Part shown: piece by piece, positions 9,126 through 19,970 of the stretch
Layout of the letters: each line of letters begins with the position of its first letter
Numbering within the stretch: position 1 is the stretch's first letter
Assembly: GCA_947650285.1 (NCBI GenBank)
Contig: CANTFL010001486.1
Span: 310,001-374,000, forward strand
Reading direction: 5' to 3'
DNA: 64,000 nt
Origin: Hyaloperonospora brassicae
Lineage: Eukaryota > Oomycota > Peronosporomycetes > Peronosporales > Peronosporaceae
Translations under genes and position numbers: made by a program
The notes under the pieces: model-generated
Database searches by the model: none
Told to the model about the DNA's origin: nothing
The model's input: the letters and a program-made list of their open reading frames with translations, nothing else

Positions 9126-9480
9126 GATACAGGCACCTCGTCGTCAAGCCTCCAAAAAGTCCCTGTTACTAAGTTTTATCGGCTCGTCGGTAACAAAACT
9201 ACTTCTTTCGCTACAGAGTGTCTCTTGTATTTCTCATAGTTTTAAACAAGTAAAGTGAAACGACTAAAATTCAATCTTCTCGTGATCTAGACTATAACGA
9301 TAGTTTGCGGACCTCTAGTTTGCCGACCCTTTGTTCGGCGACTTCAAATTCGCCAACCTCCAATTTGCCGATCTCCATTCGCTGACCTCCAGCTCGCCGT
9401 ATCTATATCACCGACCTCTATATCGCCTTACCTTAATCGCCCACTTGTATTAAGAGTTAAAGATAAAATTTCTCTACATC
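9126..9480 (-). repeat. Repeat R, copy 1, distal part with 15-bp minisatellite
   Basis: Bases 9140-9230 resume R homology (CCCTGTTAC, CGGCTCGTCGG, ACTACTTCTTTCGCTA). Bases 9300-9425 are eight imperfect tandem 15-mers of the type TTTGCCGACCTCCAA. Read on the minus strand they give pentapeptides such as LEVGE, FEVAE, QRVGK, LEVRK. The same arrangement follows R in copy 2 at 34232-34400. Confidence 0.72.
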
Positions 9481-10146
9481 AAAACTGCCCTGGGCCATGA
9501 TAAGAGCCCACCAGGAGAGTATTTCGAGTACTTATTGCCGTTCTATCGTTAAAGCTCATACTTAACGACCTTCTCTGCGTTTTCTTTGTGGTAGGTGTCG
9601 TGTATTCGTAGTCACTAGGAAATACTCAGTGAGTAAGATACCTATCGTCCGAGTTTGACACAATATGTAGCGCTCGCAGCGCACAAAAATTGACGTTCAC
9701 AAACGTCTTTCAAAGCATCGTGTTAGTCTAGCATAGGCTCATCTTATAGGTTGTGTAATCGCTTCCATTCGTTCTCAAAATGTGTTCAGATAATTTCCAT
9801 TTAGATTATTCGGATACGCGTTTGCGTTGTGAAGGGATGTCGTTCATTATTGTCGATGTTAGCATCGCCGCCTGTGAAGTGTATCAATCAAACATGTCAC
9901 TCCTGTCCGTTATGTCATCACTTAATTGGACACGGTGTCTCTTGGTCTACATTCCATATAGTCTGCACCGCGTTGCGACATTGAGATCGCGGGGTCGTGC
10001 ATCTTCGGATATTTACACGCCCATTTGTGCGCTCAGGTGGATTGACGCCTGGTTTCTGTCTTGACAATATACCAAAGCTGTAAAGCTAGTCAGTAAACGC
10101 GCGTTCATGATCAGCCGTGAGATGCCTGTTAAAAGCTGAGACCGAC
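9481..10146. other. Unassigned stretch
   Basis: About 670 bp with no recognised gene. An open plus-strand stretch at 9780-10064 (94 codons) is Cys/Ser/Leu-rich with no homologue that I know and no repeat support, so I do not call it a gene. Confidence 0.5.
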
Positions 10147-10319
10147 TTCACCACTATAGTGCGCGTGCCCGGATTTTTGAGGCCTTTGGATTCTACCCTG
10201 AGTCCACTGGCGAAGATGTCAAGATCAAGCAAGAACCTGTAATTGAAGTGTAAGCGACGGAAGGGTTCGACGCAGACACGTTCTCATCTTGGCTTGTCCC
10301 GGTGTGGCAAACTTTGTGA
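10147..10319 (+). pseudogene. Small coding relic, unknown
   Basis: One plus-strand frame reads as plausible protein across a single stop: LHHYSARARIFEAFGF, then GEDVKIKQEPVIEV, TAA, then GFDADTFSSWLVPVWQ. IKQEP resembles a sumoylation-type motif and the Trp-rich end looks structured. I cannot assign it. It may be a remnant of a retroelement gag or accessory gene, given its surroundings. Confidence 0.3.
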
Positions 10320-10525
10320 TCGTCTTCCTCGGCTAGAGGTTGGGTGACCGGTCGACGAGAAGATAGGGTTTGGCTTACGCCGGTTTGATTTTCACCATTA
10401 ATTTTTAATCCAGCAGACCGCTCTTTACAGAGATTTCTGCGGTGGCCCTCGAAAGAACCCTAGGAGGAAGTTGAGGTTTATCTTGTAGATCATTCTTTCG
10501 ATCTTCCTCTTTCATTTTCATTTCA

Positions 10526-11035
10526 TCAGAGTCCCTCCCATAACTCTGATGATATGGGGATCTTATGCTTCTGCACCAGATCAACCAGACCGTGAAATCG
10601 GAGATCGGAGCCAGAGAGGAATACGATCAAAAAACTGGACGGGATCGCGATGCCAAAGACAGAATATGACCCAGTGAAGACCTCGCCCATGGAGAATGGA
10701 ACGGCGGACGAGATGTGGAAGCGTAAAAATGGCAGTGCTATTATAGCCACTTGAAGACACTGATCAATACAGACCCAGTGTTTAGCATATGACGGCCCAA
10801 GTTGATCGATCCTCTGGATAAGCCGATCTCGATCTCGCCGCCATTGACCAGCAAACTCGACACGATTGATTTTATTTTGCGGGTGTTGAAAGACACGGGC
10901 TTCTGCTATAATTCTTTCGAAGGAGATGGTCTGATGTGATGCAGCTTGAAGCAGTTGAAGAACGCAGTAAGTGAGTTCGTGGAGGTCATGATACTTCTGG
11001 TGAGAAAAAACTACTCCTAGAGACAAGATCTCCAT
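10526..11035 (-). pseudogene. Fragment of accessory gene (C-terminal part)
   Basis: A 169-codon minus-strand ORF without a recognised domain. Its end (GLVDLVQKHKI) and the DNA around it resemble the complement of about 34970-35100 in the third element's accessory gene, where the matching words are GLIDLCKSYGV and SFSMTGWYRD. It contains QWRRDRDRLIQRIDQL, a charged helix. It lies directly upstream of element II's leader, so it is probably the truncated tail of another family member that element II abuts. The similarity is weak and was judged by eye. Confidence 0.45.
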
Positions 11036-11391
11036 ACTCTCGGATTAAACTCGGGAGCACCTCTCCGGATCGCCCCACCATGCCTCAGATGACTTTAAGA
11101 TCGAGTCAGATGGGTTATCAGCATTGGTCGGATGTCTCTTTGACCATCGGGAGGACCGTTTCTATAGGGCAGGATTGGCAAGGCCAGGAACGGCACCTTA
11201 AGAGAACAAGCCAAGATCGGCACACAACCAAGATCGGCCGGTACACCTATTCGGCTGAAAGATCAAGCAGAGGGCGATCTAATTCGCTTATTTAATACAG
11301 CGATGAAGAAGCACGAGGCCGATCAACGAACAGCCCAACAAATGAACCGACAGCCAAACCGTTACTCAGATCACTGTATTTTTTTCAACCT

Positions 11392-12630
11392 TTGCAAGAA
11401 AGCCACGACATGCCGAATGAAGATATAGAATCGGTGGAGTGCAACACTTACAATCCGATCCATTATAAGGCGAAACACGACCCGGATGATCTATGGATGG
11501 CCGAACCAAGACAACCTCAAGTTGCCGCGACCCGTATGGCTATTGAGGCCAGTGCCTTCACTCAGAGGATCAGAATCTCAAGGATCTCCAAGATGAAGAG
11601 TTCTCGGGTAAAGATCGATAAGAAGATAGAACGCGAAATTGGATGGGAAAAGTGAAATCAGCGTTCCTTCAGGACCAAGAGCCGGACGAAAAACATGTTT
11701 ATCCTTCGTCGATTTGATGGTGGGACCAGCCCGCTAATGGTACCTCCAGCTGAGCCGATCGACGCGATCAAGTAAAAATATCAGATGACCAGATTCCTGG
11801 TGGAATATGCAGGACACGATATGTCATCGAGACGACAATATTACCACGCGAAGAAGCGATCAGACAAAGATACCCTGGAATACTCATATCGGCTCAACGT
11901 GATGGGAATACAGGAAAATACATCGGTGATGACAGGATTGTCAGATGCACTTAAGAAACATGTCAACCATATTATTGACACTATGTATGAACTTGATCTA
12001 TCCAATCAACTTTTAAAGCTGAATATAGAAGATGCGGAAGTCATGCACAAAATACTGCATGGATACCAACAAGGGACATCGCGCCAGGGGAAAGTAATGA
12101 TGGGATCGTCAAAATTTAGACATAAAGTAGCACCCTCTCCAGTGCTATCTAAGCCCGCACGGGCGGTGAGGACGATCCGTACCGAGAATGTCAGCAGCGA
12201 GTCAGAGTCAGACACCTATGGATCGGAATCAGAAGATCGTTTGAGTTTAATTCATATGGCCGCTACTACAGATCGACGCAAACCAATCATCGGTACTTCA
12301 GCGAACATGGGATCGGCGGATTCGAATACTCGTCGGGACTACCAAGATCACAGTACGACATTAGAACCGTGTAATCACTGTGGATAAACCAAGCATGGGA
12401 TCTCGGTTGCTGGAAGCGGCTCACTTTCCAGAAGTGTAGGCGTAATGAACACCCGTCAGGCAATTGTTTTTTCGTGTGTCGCGCCTGTGGTGAGATGCAT
12501 GACCCGGGAAAGTGTCTAATGTAGGAGTTCTACAGCATGAACCGCCAGTGGTACGTCCCAGACAAGCATGCGGGGATGTTGCCAGAAAAGGCCGAAAAGA
12601 TGTTAAACTAGAACACTCGCCAGGTCGAAA
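11392..12630 (+). pseudogene. gag of element II
   Basis: Pieces in order: 11392-11655 (N-terminal region), about 11660-11770 (LSFVDLMVGPAR, stop, WYLQLSRSTR, the capsid core), 11785-12387 (200 codons, EYAGHDMSSRRQYYHAKKRS through a helical region and a Ser/Glu-rich linker), then two zinc knuckles at 12370-12520. The first is interrupted by a stop and a frameshift (CNHCG, stop, TKHG). The second is intact in another frame (CRACGEMHDPGKC, C-x2-C-x3-H-x4-C). A tail with KHAGMLPEKAEKMLN follows, a block common in Phytophthora Gypsy Gag. It would be the structural RNA-binding protein; at least three breaks make it dead. Confidence 0.85.
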
Positions 12631-12859
12631 TATGGTACGAGCCGAGCGTTCTAGGCTCTGCATAGTTTCATACGTGAAAAAAGGAGACATATCGCGAGAG
12701 TAAGCAGAACAAAGATATGGAAACAAATTTATCGCGTTCGGAATCACCCCGTGTCTCTTCTATCTACAGTATGTATGGATCGACGAATGCTCACGATCTG
12801 AGCCAACAATGGAGATCGAACTCGCTTATGGTGAATCCAGCGGATACTGGAAGCATTAT

Positions 12860-13540
12860 TCACCCGGAAAGTGATTTAAGCAGGCGAAGGATGTTTGTAA
12901 GGTCAACAACGTATAAGCGACTCTGCCATTTAATTCTGGTGCTAAATTGTCGATTTTTGACACCACCTTCGCTAGTAAGGTCGGTTGCATTATTGACGAA
13001 AGACAACGACAAGGATGTATTGGGATCGGGGAAACTCCGTATATGACGGTATGAGGTACCAAGATCTAGGTAACCCTTGCGGGATCACTGGTATACTATT
13101 GCAATGTGTGAGTAGGCGATCAAGCGGGACAAGATGCGATTTTAAGAATGGATTTTATGGTACCTGCCGAAGTGCGGCTTGATCTAGCCGACAGCGCACG
13201 ATTCCTACCAGAAGAAGTCCATATTCATCTCGCAGGACGTCGTCCCTCGTACGTATCGAAGATACAGAATGTGACGGCGAATGACCAACATGTAGTGATC
13301 CTGGCCGGAGAGTCAAGATAAGTGAAGATTGAGATTGGTAGGGCCAAGATTAAGTTGTGGGTCACTAGAGGATCACATTGGGTATCTACGGTGATGTCGG
13401 GGTTGGGCAGAAGAAATTATTTGCAGATAACTAACATTGGCGATCGCGATATCATACTGCCTACTCATGCCATATTAGGCGTGTGGGTGGAAGACGATAA
13501 GATACGACGGACATAAGGCTTTGTGTCGGTCTGATCGGGG
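12860..13540 (+). pseudogene. Aspartic protease region of element II
   Basis: The active-site neighbourhood reads NSGAKLSIFDTTFASKVGC (about 12925-12985). By family comparison the position of the catalytic Asp in D-S/T-G is Asn. The second conserved part follows as QDAILRMDFMVPAEVRLDLAD (about 13125-13190) and then a beta-rich C-terminal portion to 13516, with stops at 13319-13321 and 13514-13516. The linker toward RT (13540-14110) is readable only in pieces. Confidence 0.75.
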
Positions 13541-14116
13541 AGATACAAAGAGTGACAAACTCTGGCGTATGAGGCTACGATGGATCGCGTAAATGAAATT
13601 CCGGAGGAGCAGATCGCACAATTAATTTAAAGTCTTAAATACGTCATCTCTGAACATATCATGGAGCGACCGCCTGAGTTGCCTAAAGATATACCTCCAG
13701 CAGTCTCTATGGTAACGCGGCAGGCCGGGGGTAAAGGATCGCACAGGACAAATGCCGTTGCTACGGTGTAAGGAAAGACCAACAGGGTCGGATCGACTTC
13801 ATTCGGGACATTAAATCCATCGCCGAGGTATAACCTCGACGGGATCGGTTTCCAGTGCGCAACGAAAGGAGATCACATGATCGATCAAGGACTGCAAAGG
13901 AATGGACTGTCTCTATTAAACGCTGATCCGACAGACAAAAGATCATAATTAAACTAGTCCAAGGACAAGAAATAGTCTGAGGAGGAGAGACCGCCCAATA
14001 CCGAGAAAAAATATCGCAGGAGCACCAGTCTACTATCACAGGAGTGGAGATTTGTTTGCTCAAGATATCGAGCAACACTCAGCAGTGTTGCCAGGAATGT
14101 CGACTGCTACGAAGAA

Positions 14117-15240
14117 ATGGCAATCGATGACGTCCAGATCGGCGATCCCGATGTTTCTCTCACTACAGATCAACAAAATCTTATATCGTTGATTTGGAAG
14201 AGCCGTCACCTTCTTATGGGGATAGGCAATACTCTATCGCCTGCAGCACGAGGAGCGATCTGTGATATCGATGGCGGTGGAGCCGCACCAGTAGCACAAA
14301 GAGTCCGTCCGGTCGCATCCAAATACAGGGAGAAGTTGTCGTATCTCATCAAAGGACTGTTGGCGGCCAAGATCATTCAGCCATCCACGTCGCCTTGGAC
14401 GTCTCCGATAGTGGTGACCATCAAGAAGAATAAAGTGGGCATCCGCCTTTGTATAAGTGATCGAAGAGTTAAACAGATGACGCGCTGTTAATTTAATCCA
14501 TGCCGCTAATACTTGATCTGCTGGAATATCTGGACAAAGCTCTGTGATACTGTTCGCTAGATATGACAGTGGATTCTGGGTCGTTGAAAGGACTGAACAA
14601 GCAAAACTGAAATTAGCGTTTGCCACGCCGTTTGGCCTGTTCGAGTGGCTACGAATGCCCTTTGGGATTAAGAATGCGCCCCAGATCTACATACGTCTTG
14701 TTGACAATGCGCTGTATGGTTATGGCAAGATCGGCCAGAGCTCAGCTTCGGACAGCCACATCGATGTATTTAAAAATTAAAAAAAGACAGATCGATGATT
14801 CTCTATACTGGGACGGCGATCTTATATTGACGATATTTTAACCCAGCCGCGTCATGGGAATCCTTGTACGCAAAAGTAGAACGACTGCTGGAAGCATGTG
14901 ACAAGTGGAATCTGTACATCAGTCGCACATAGAGCTTTTGGGGGTGCCGTAAGGTCAGTTATGTGGGACATTGAGTGTCGATGGACGGTCTAGAGGCTCT
15001 ACCAAAGGACTTAGAATCGTTGGTCAACATCTCGTTTCCTAGTACGCTGTGAGCTATGCAATCTTTTCTCGGGATCTTTAATTACTACCGTCGCTTCATT
15101 GAGGATGTTGCGGTGTACGTCGCTGTGTTCTACGAGCTAGGGGAATCAGATCGGCCAAGCTCAACTTGCACCAAGAGATGGATGGTCAGACGAGGATCGA
15201 ATGGAGTAAGCCAAGGTTGCTTTCACTATGCTAAAGGTTA
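14117..15240 (+). pseudogene. Reverse transcriptase of element II
   Basis: Blocks in order: SKYREKLSYLIKGLLAAKIIQPSTSPWTSPIVVTIKKN (14310-14440, fingers; quoted in parts of a continuous frame), FGLFEWLRMPFGIKNAPQIY (about 14625-14690) and the active site SYIDDILTQP with Asp-Asp at 14829-14834. The connection starts MQSFLGIFNYYRRFIEDVAVY (15056-15120). Stops and at least two frame changes separate these blocks, for example TAA at 14489-14491. The class is Ty3/Gypsy, close to the RT of element III. Confidence 0.85.
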
Positions 15241-15660
15241 AGATAGCTACAGACTCCATGCTTAAACATTTCAACCCGGATCGATCTCCCGTGATCGCAG
15301 TCTACGCTAGTAAGTGAGCTGTATTAGCGGCCCTGAGTCATAGGTATGATGGCGTGTATCATCCGGTGTCGTTTACAAGCCGTACTTTGAAGCCCAATGA
15401 GCTTAACTACGGGACGGTGGAGAAGAAAGTGCTGCATTAATTCGTGTTTTAGGTGTATGCTATACTACACTAGCTTCATGGGGGATCACGGTGTTGACCC
15501 GACATTCCACTTAAGCGTGTATGATTCAATCTCGAGGGCTCAACGGGAGATTGGGAAGGTGAGCCACGTTGCTGTCAAACTGGATCATGGAGGTGAAGAA
15601 GTGTGAAATAGGAGAGGAAGAAATCTTGGGTATGTTAGCAGCGAGTATCACCTCGAGATA
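15241..15660 (+). pseudogene. First RNase H domain of element II
   Basis: It follows the RT connection: MLKHFNPDRSPVIAVYASK, then DGVYHPVSFTSRTLKPNELNYGTVEKKVL (in two pieces) at about 15255-15435. This is the usual RT-linked RNase H fold. The acidic residue at the strand normally reading D-A-S appears as YAS, and Glu in the K-E-V/L-L helix is Lys (VEKKVL), so it looks catalytically degenerate. In two-RNase-H elements the first domain commonly serves as a structural tether, so some of this degeneration could predate decay. Stops cut it after 15437. Confidence 0.65.
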
Positions 15661-15733
15661 AGAGGTGGAAGAGATGCTGGTCGCAATCTCCCCGCGAAAG
15701 GGCTGCCGACTCACATATCAACGCCACCTCCAA

Positions 15734-16280
15734 CGGTGGAAGTAGATGGGGAGTTGCTAGTGACCAGTTTTGATGGATCGGCAAGGATAAAGAAGAAAGG
15801 AGGGTCGTGCAGTGCCGTGATATGGAGGTGGACTTAGTGGACAATTGTGGCGGCGGAGTCTAGGTATGCTATCGACCTAACCGTAAAAGAAGCTGAGTAT
15901 ACTGGCTTGCTATTGTGCTTCGATCTACTAGCCGATCTGGACAGAAGGCGAGTAATTTTTGTGGAGACTTCGATTTAGTGATGAGACAGATGCGTGGTGA
16001 GATCGACTGCAAGGCACTAGGCCTTCAACTGTTGAGTTATAAAGCGTCGGAGAAATTGCAATCCTGGCCGAGTCATGAGTTCCTGCATATAATGCAAGAA
16101 TGGAACCAAAGCGCGAATCGACTAGCCAGCACAGCGTTGCAGAACGAAAACGGAAGAACGGTGGTAGCTGAAGAAGGTCGACAAGATCCGATTACTCTGA
16201 ACCGTCTCGATGTATTGTTGAAGCCCAAGCAGGATGGCCATTTTGCTCGAAAATTTGTGTCACGAGGTCAGCCGAGAGGA
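15734..16280 (+). pseudogene. Second (additional) RNase H domain of element II
   Basis: A separate RNase H lies between the RT-linked one and integrase. Visible catalytic boxes: SFDGSARI (first Asp) at about 15763-15790, VKEAEYTGLLL (Glu) at about 15885-15915, GDFDLVMRQMRGE (second Asp) at about 15965-16000 after a frameshift, and WNQSANRLASTAL at about 16105-16140, where relatives have Asp for the first Asn of SANR. A CAG-to-TAG stop is at 15835-15837. This resembles the additional archaeal-type RNase H known in plant Tat and oomycete Ty3 elements. Confidence 0.75.
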
Positions 16281-16297
16281 TACGCCATCAGCCCGAA

Positions 16298-17458
16298 GTG
16301 ATACAGGAGGAGATAGTACAGAGGATTAGGATTCGACGAATTGTACAAGCTCAGGACGAAGAGCGTTGGATCGTCAACCTCAAGAGTTATCTGAACGGCG
16401 ATATAACAAGCCTGGACGCTGGAGAAGTGAAGGTATGCGCAAAACTAGCACCAGAGTACGAGATCGATGAGAACCATCTGCTTTTCTTCTACCCCATGGA
16501 GAAAAGAGGGTCACAAGATCGCGATGGTTTGATGCGTCTGGTGATCCTAGAGACGTTGCAACAGGATTTTTTACACCATTACACGCCAGTCTAGAAGGAG
16601 ACCACCAAGGTATTGGCAGGACGTACCAGAAGATCAGTTCGCGATTTTATTGGAGAGGGCTGTACAGAAGCGTGCAACGATATGTAGGCGAGTGTACCGA
16701 TTGTGAGACCGGAAAGGGATGTCCGACGATCCATGGGAGATCGCCTGGTAATTTACAAGCAACCTATCCATTCCAGATCATCTCAATGGATCAGATCCCG
16801 TAGTTGCCTAAGTCTTTCAAAGGGAATACGGAACTGCTCATTTGGGTGGATTTTCTTCTCGGGGTATGTGATCGCAAAAGCTAGCTCGTCACGTACACAA
16901 CAGACGGCCGCAGAAAATTACGAAGAATGCGTGTTCCGACGCCCTGGAGCTAGCGAGGCTATCAGGCACGACCGGGAACCGGGATTCATGGCCGATTTCT
17001 TCCGAGTATTCAGTCAGATCATAGTACAAAAACAGCGTGCTACCATGGCCTACAGACCACAAGCAAATGGGACGGCCGAACGAATGGTGCAAGTCTTGAC
17101 ACGGTCGCTCAAGATGTACGTTGCCGATGTCAATCAACAGGACTGGGATGAGTATGATGAACGTCTCACATTTGCGATTAACCCCGCACAAGATCGGATC
17201 CGGTGGGATACCTTATTTTATCTGATTCATGGGTGGGATCCGCGATCGACATTGGAAGCTAAGCTATCAGTAGGGAACACGAAAACACGAGATCGCAACC
17301 CAAAGAGGTGGAGAGACAATTTCCAAAGGCAATACCAACGAGCCCGATCTGCAGTGAAAGATCACTTGCGAGCCGCGATACAGGCAAGGGCGGATCGACA
17401 CAATGAAGACCTGGAGCAATACAAATCGAAGTGGGGACACCAGTTTGGCTATACTTAG
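16298..17458 (+). pseudogene. Integrase of element II
   Basis: The N-terminal region is 16298-16594 (98 codons), followed by stops over the zinc-binding part (16590-16700). The catalytic core reads IISMDQIP (first Asp, about 16775), then in the ORF 16703-17458 AIRHDREPGFMADFFRVF (second Asp) and RPQANGTAERMVQVL (Glu), followed by WDEYDERLTFAINPAQDRI and YLIHGWDPRSTLEAKL. All three D,D,E residues are therefore present but in separate frames. The 251-codon segment 16703-17458 is the best preserved coding stretch of the element. Confidence 0.88.
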
Positions 17459-17723
17459 ATCGAGTCAAGGAAGGATGTGCGAAGTAGATAGCACATATGT
17501 GGCATGGTTCATTTCATTTTACGGATATATGTGGAGATCACGCTGTAAATGGGAGATCGCAGGGACCCCATATCGACTATTTCCGATTGTCCATCTAACG
17601 AAGCTGAAGAGAGTGAAGACATTTCCAGAGCGGCCGAAATACCAGCTTGCAATAGATGAAGCCGATCGCTTGGATTTTGATGAACTCCTGTTACCAAAAG
17701 ATAATGGGAAAGCGATCTTAACG

Positions 17724-17956
17724 AGGAAGAATATGAAGTGGAAGAAATATTGGACGTGCGATCTGGTCGGAAAACCTATTATGGGTGAGTGCATCGACAG
17801 TTTCTGGTGAAATGAAAAGGATATCACGACCTGAGCTGGGTGGATAAGGCCGATCTGAGTTGTGGGGATATCTTGCAAGAGTTTGAGCGTAGACGAGTAA
17901 GTCAAAACCGTTTCGAAGTGATGCAGTCTTACGAAGGCAATTCGGACGAGCCTTAA
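17724..17956 (+). pseudogene. Chromodomain at the end of element II pol
   Basis: YEVEEILDVRSGRKTYYG is followed, after TGA at 17786-17788, by VHRQFLVK, a TGA at 17813-17815 in place of the conserved Trp, and KGYHDLSWVDKADL, then CGDILQEFE. The YEVE start and the W-K-G-Y...W spacing are the chromodomain signature, which in chromoviral elements guides integration to histone-marked chromatin. Both stops are single transitions from Arg and Trp codons. Confidence 0.8.
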
Positions 17957-18176
17957 CGGTCGGGGCGGGTGTGCTAGGCGGTAGCATACGCGGATGGATG
18001 GGGTTGCAAGATGTAAAAGGAGGTAGCACATGCTGGTAGATGAAGTTACGTGTGTGAGTCTGGAGACAGTCAGTGAAATACATTACTGAATGATTAGGAT
18101 CGAGGAAGGATCGAAGTTGATGAGTGACTGAATTGAAGCCGATTGCTGCCCAAAAGACTTCAGTGTAGGGGGATGT
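17957..18176 (+). other. Post-pol spacer and polypurine tract of element II
   Basis: Bases 18006-18113 match 34433-34545 upstream of the third element's accessory gene. The match then jumps at 18113 to the counterpart of 37370, so the whole accessory gene is missing here. A GTAGGGGGATG run at 18165-18175 is the likely polypurine tract, directly before the LTR. Confidence 0.65.
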
Positions 18177-19958
18177 TGTGGCAAAGTCATTATCGAATTT
18201 TAGGATGTGAATTGGTGGCCACCCTGTTAAGGAGTCCATTACTGGTGGAACCCGGAACCAAGCGATCGATCGATACAATAGGAGATGCAAGATGGTTCCA
18301 ACGGGGATCAGCGATCCGATATAACTGTCGCCAGAATAATGTACATGCAACGATTTGGGACGAGGAGCAGAAAAGGATGATTTCGATAGATTAATCTGGG
18401 ACGAGTTGCAATTACATATGATTTCCGCGGTGTGATCTGGGACCAGGTGGTGCGAAATGACTCTGTGACGGAGGTGTAACGTCAGGCAGATCGGTGACAC
18501 AATACTGTTCCCGCAATGGGGGTACTGATTTTGGTTCATTATAGCCCGATCTGGAAGTGTGAATACCCACGGGAGTCCAGAGAGTTATTATAAGACATGT
18601 GGAGCGTCTGGTGGACCAGATAAACCCTGGAGGGTGATATTGGAGCACATACAATGAACAGAAGAACATCTACTGCTGAATTGTACCGTGTCGATGCTCA
18701 ACGATCTCGAATCGAGCACCTGTTTGGTCATGTTCCCTGTTAATCATGTATATATCGCTGATGGAGCTATTGGATCGTATTGAATTTGTTTGTTGAAGGT
18801 CTATGAGTGATGTCTCGAAAGTGTAGACCGAAAAAGCCAGTGGAAGCCGGTCGAATCGACGTTGCGAAATGGGTTTACACACATTTGGCATTTGGGTACT
18901 ATTTCGGGCTCTTTGGTACCAAAAAATAAGAATTTAGTACCGTATTTGGGATTTGGCCCTCTGTCGGCGTTTAGGTACGAAATCGGGAATATTGGCGCTG
19001 TCGTTGGAGTTATGTGCGACACGTGTTCAAGGGGATGGTCAAGCTTAAAGGTGATATCGGTTTGGAGAGTGACCTACGGTTTGGAATAGGCGTAAGGATA
19101 GGTTGGCTATTAATTTGGTTGGTAAATTAGCAGACTTGAAGTCTACTTCTTCTGCTAACGACGCACGTCCACCCTTCTTCTCCGGGCAAGATTTATTTAA
19201 ATTCCTTGGCGGTGTAAGGCACGCGTGTTGGAACAACAGAGAAGACCGATCTTGGATTGTTGGCTGAGATCGAGAAGAGCGATCTCGCACAATCTGGTTC
19301 GGATCGATCACGCTCTCACACTCAACTCAACTGCTAGGGTAGCTGCCAAATGACGGTAAAGGAAAAGGATTTTGGTTACAAGATCGCGAGACGGCTCAAG
19401 TGGTTAAAAGATCTGGACAAGAAGTCCAAGACAAGACCGAGCAAGATCGAAGCGATCCACAAGGCAGATCGGCCCGTTTCATTTTGGCGAAGCGCTAGAC
19501 CTATCTGTTGCACTGCGCACTTCCCACAAGATCGTCCGATCTCAAGACCCGATCGGACCGATCCCAAGGCAAGATCGACACAAGACTACTATATGCTGAG
19601 TGAAGATTTCCGCACAGCAAAGACCCCGATCCCGAAGACGAATCGAGATCGGTTTGATCCAAGATCAAGATCGCGACATCTCCACATAGTGATCGTCGCG
19701 ACGCACGATCCAGATCATAGAACCCCAGCTCGTGGTGCGGAGAGTTCCGCACCGAAAGCAAACTATCAACACCAAACCGTCAGCGAGATCGACATCTCCC
19801 AAGTCCATTACGAAGAGCTCAAGCCAGTCCAGGCGACGGGTACACAAGGGAAGCACAAGGCTATACAACAAGGCACGGATCGGAATACCCCTTCCGTGAG
19901 TCGGCAAGTCTGGGCAAGTGGAAGATCGACCCCGACACAAGTGATTTTGTGAGATCGA
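18177..19958 (+). repeat. LTR copy A (3' LTR of element II, end-truncated)
   Basis: Starts TGTGGCAAAG and matches LTR C (37430-39218) and the complement of LTR B (31524-33420). From about 18350 to 19920 it is nearly identical to C; the first ~170 bp are clearly more diverged. The end lacks the terminal CTTCACCACA seen in B. It contains the LTR ORF (19350-19952). Confidence 0.88.
19350..19952 (+). CDS. LTR-internal ORF, copy A
   Basis: A 200-codon basic, Arg/Asp/Ser-rich ORF near the 3' end of the LTR, conserved as 241 codons in LTR C (38477-39202) and 183 codons in LTR B (31717-32265, complement). It contains KEKDFGYKIARRLKWLKDLD, a charged segment rich in Asp-Arg pairs and a Gln/Thr-rich tail. 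It has no domain that I recognise. Copy A starts inside the longer frame because a base change at 19350 breaks the ANDVKEKD junction. It may be a 5' leader or upstream coding sequence, or the open frame may follow from the GATC-rich composition. Confidence 0.4.
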   Translation: MTVKEKDFGYKIARRLKWLKDLDKKSKTRPSKIEAIHKADRPVSFWRSARPICCTAHFPQDRPISRPDRTDPKARSTQDYYMLSEDFRTAKTPIPKTNRDRFDPRSRSRHLHIVIVATHDPDHRTPARGAESSAPKANYQHQTVSEIDISQVHYEELKPVQATGTQGKHKAIQQGTDRNTPSVSRQVWASGRSTPTQVIL

Positions 19959-19970
19959 AATAATATATCA

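Larger units (their letters stand above)
11041..19958 (+). mobile_element. Element II: degenerate chromodomain Ty3/Gypsy element
   Basis: Plus-strand order: leader, gag with zinc knuckles, protease, RT, RNase H, second RNase H, integrase, chromodomain, 3' LTR of the 1.8-1.9 kb family. The second RNase H after the usual one matches what is known for oomycete Ty3 elements with an additional archaeal-type RNase H (Chronos-type). No 5' LTR is visible: bases upstream of 11041 belong to another relic, so the copy is 5'-truncated or rearranged. It also lacks the antisense accessory gene present between pol and LTR in element III and at 34994-37208. The 3' LTR stops short of its terminal bases at about 19958. 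Many stops are single transitions (CAG to TAG, CGA to TGA, TGG to TGA). Confidence 0.9.

Noticed and set aside
9780..10064. Small secreted protein or effector gene
   Set aside because: No signal peptide, no RXLR or CRN motif, and no copy elsewhere in the window.
17718..18539. 273-codon minus-strand ORF
   Set aside because: It lies across the chromodomain, the spacer and the LTR start on the other strand and has no repeat-to-repeat conservation as protein.
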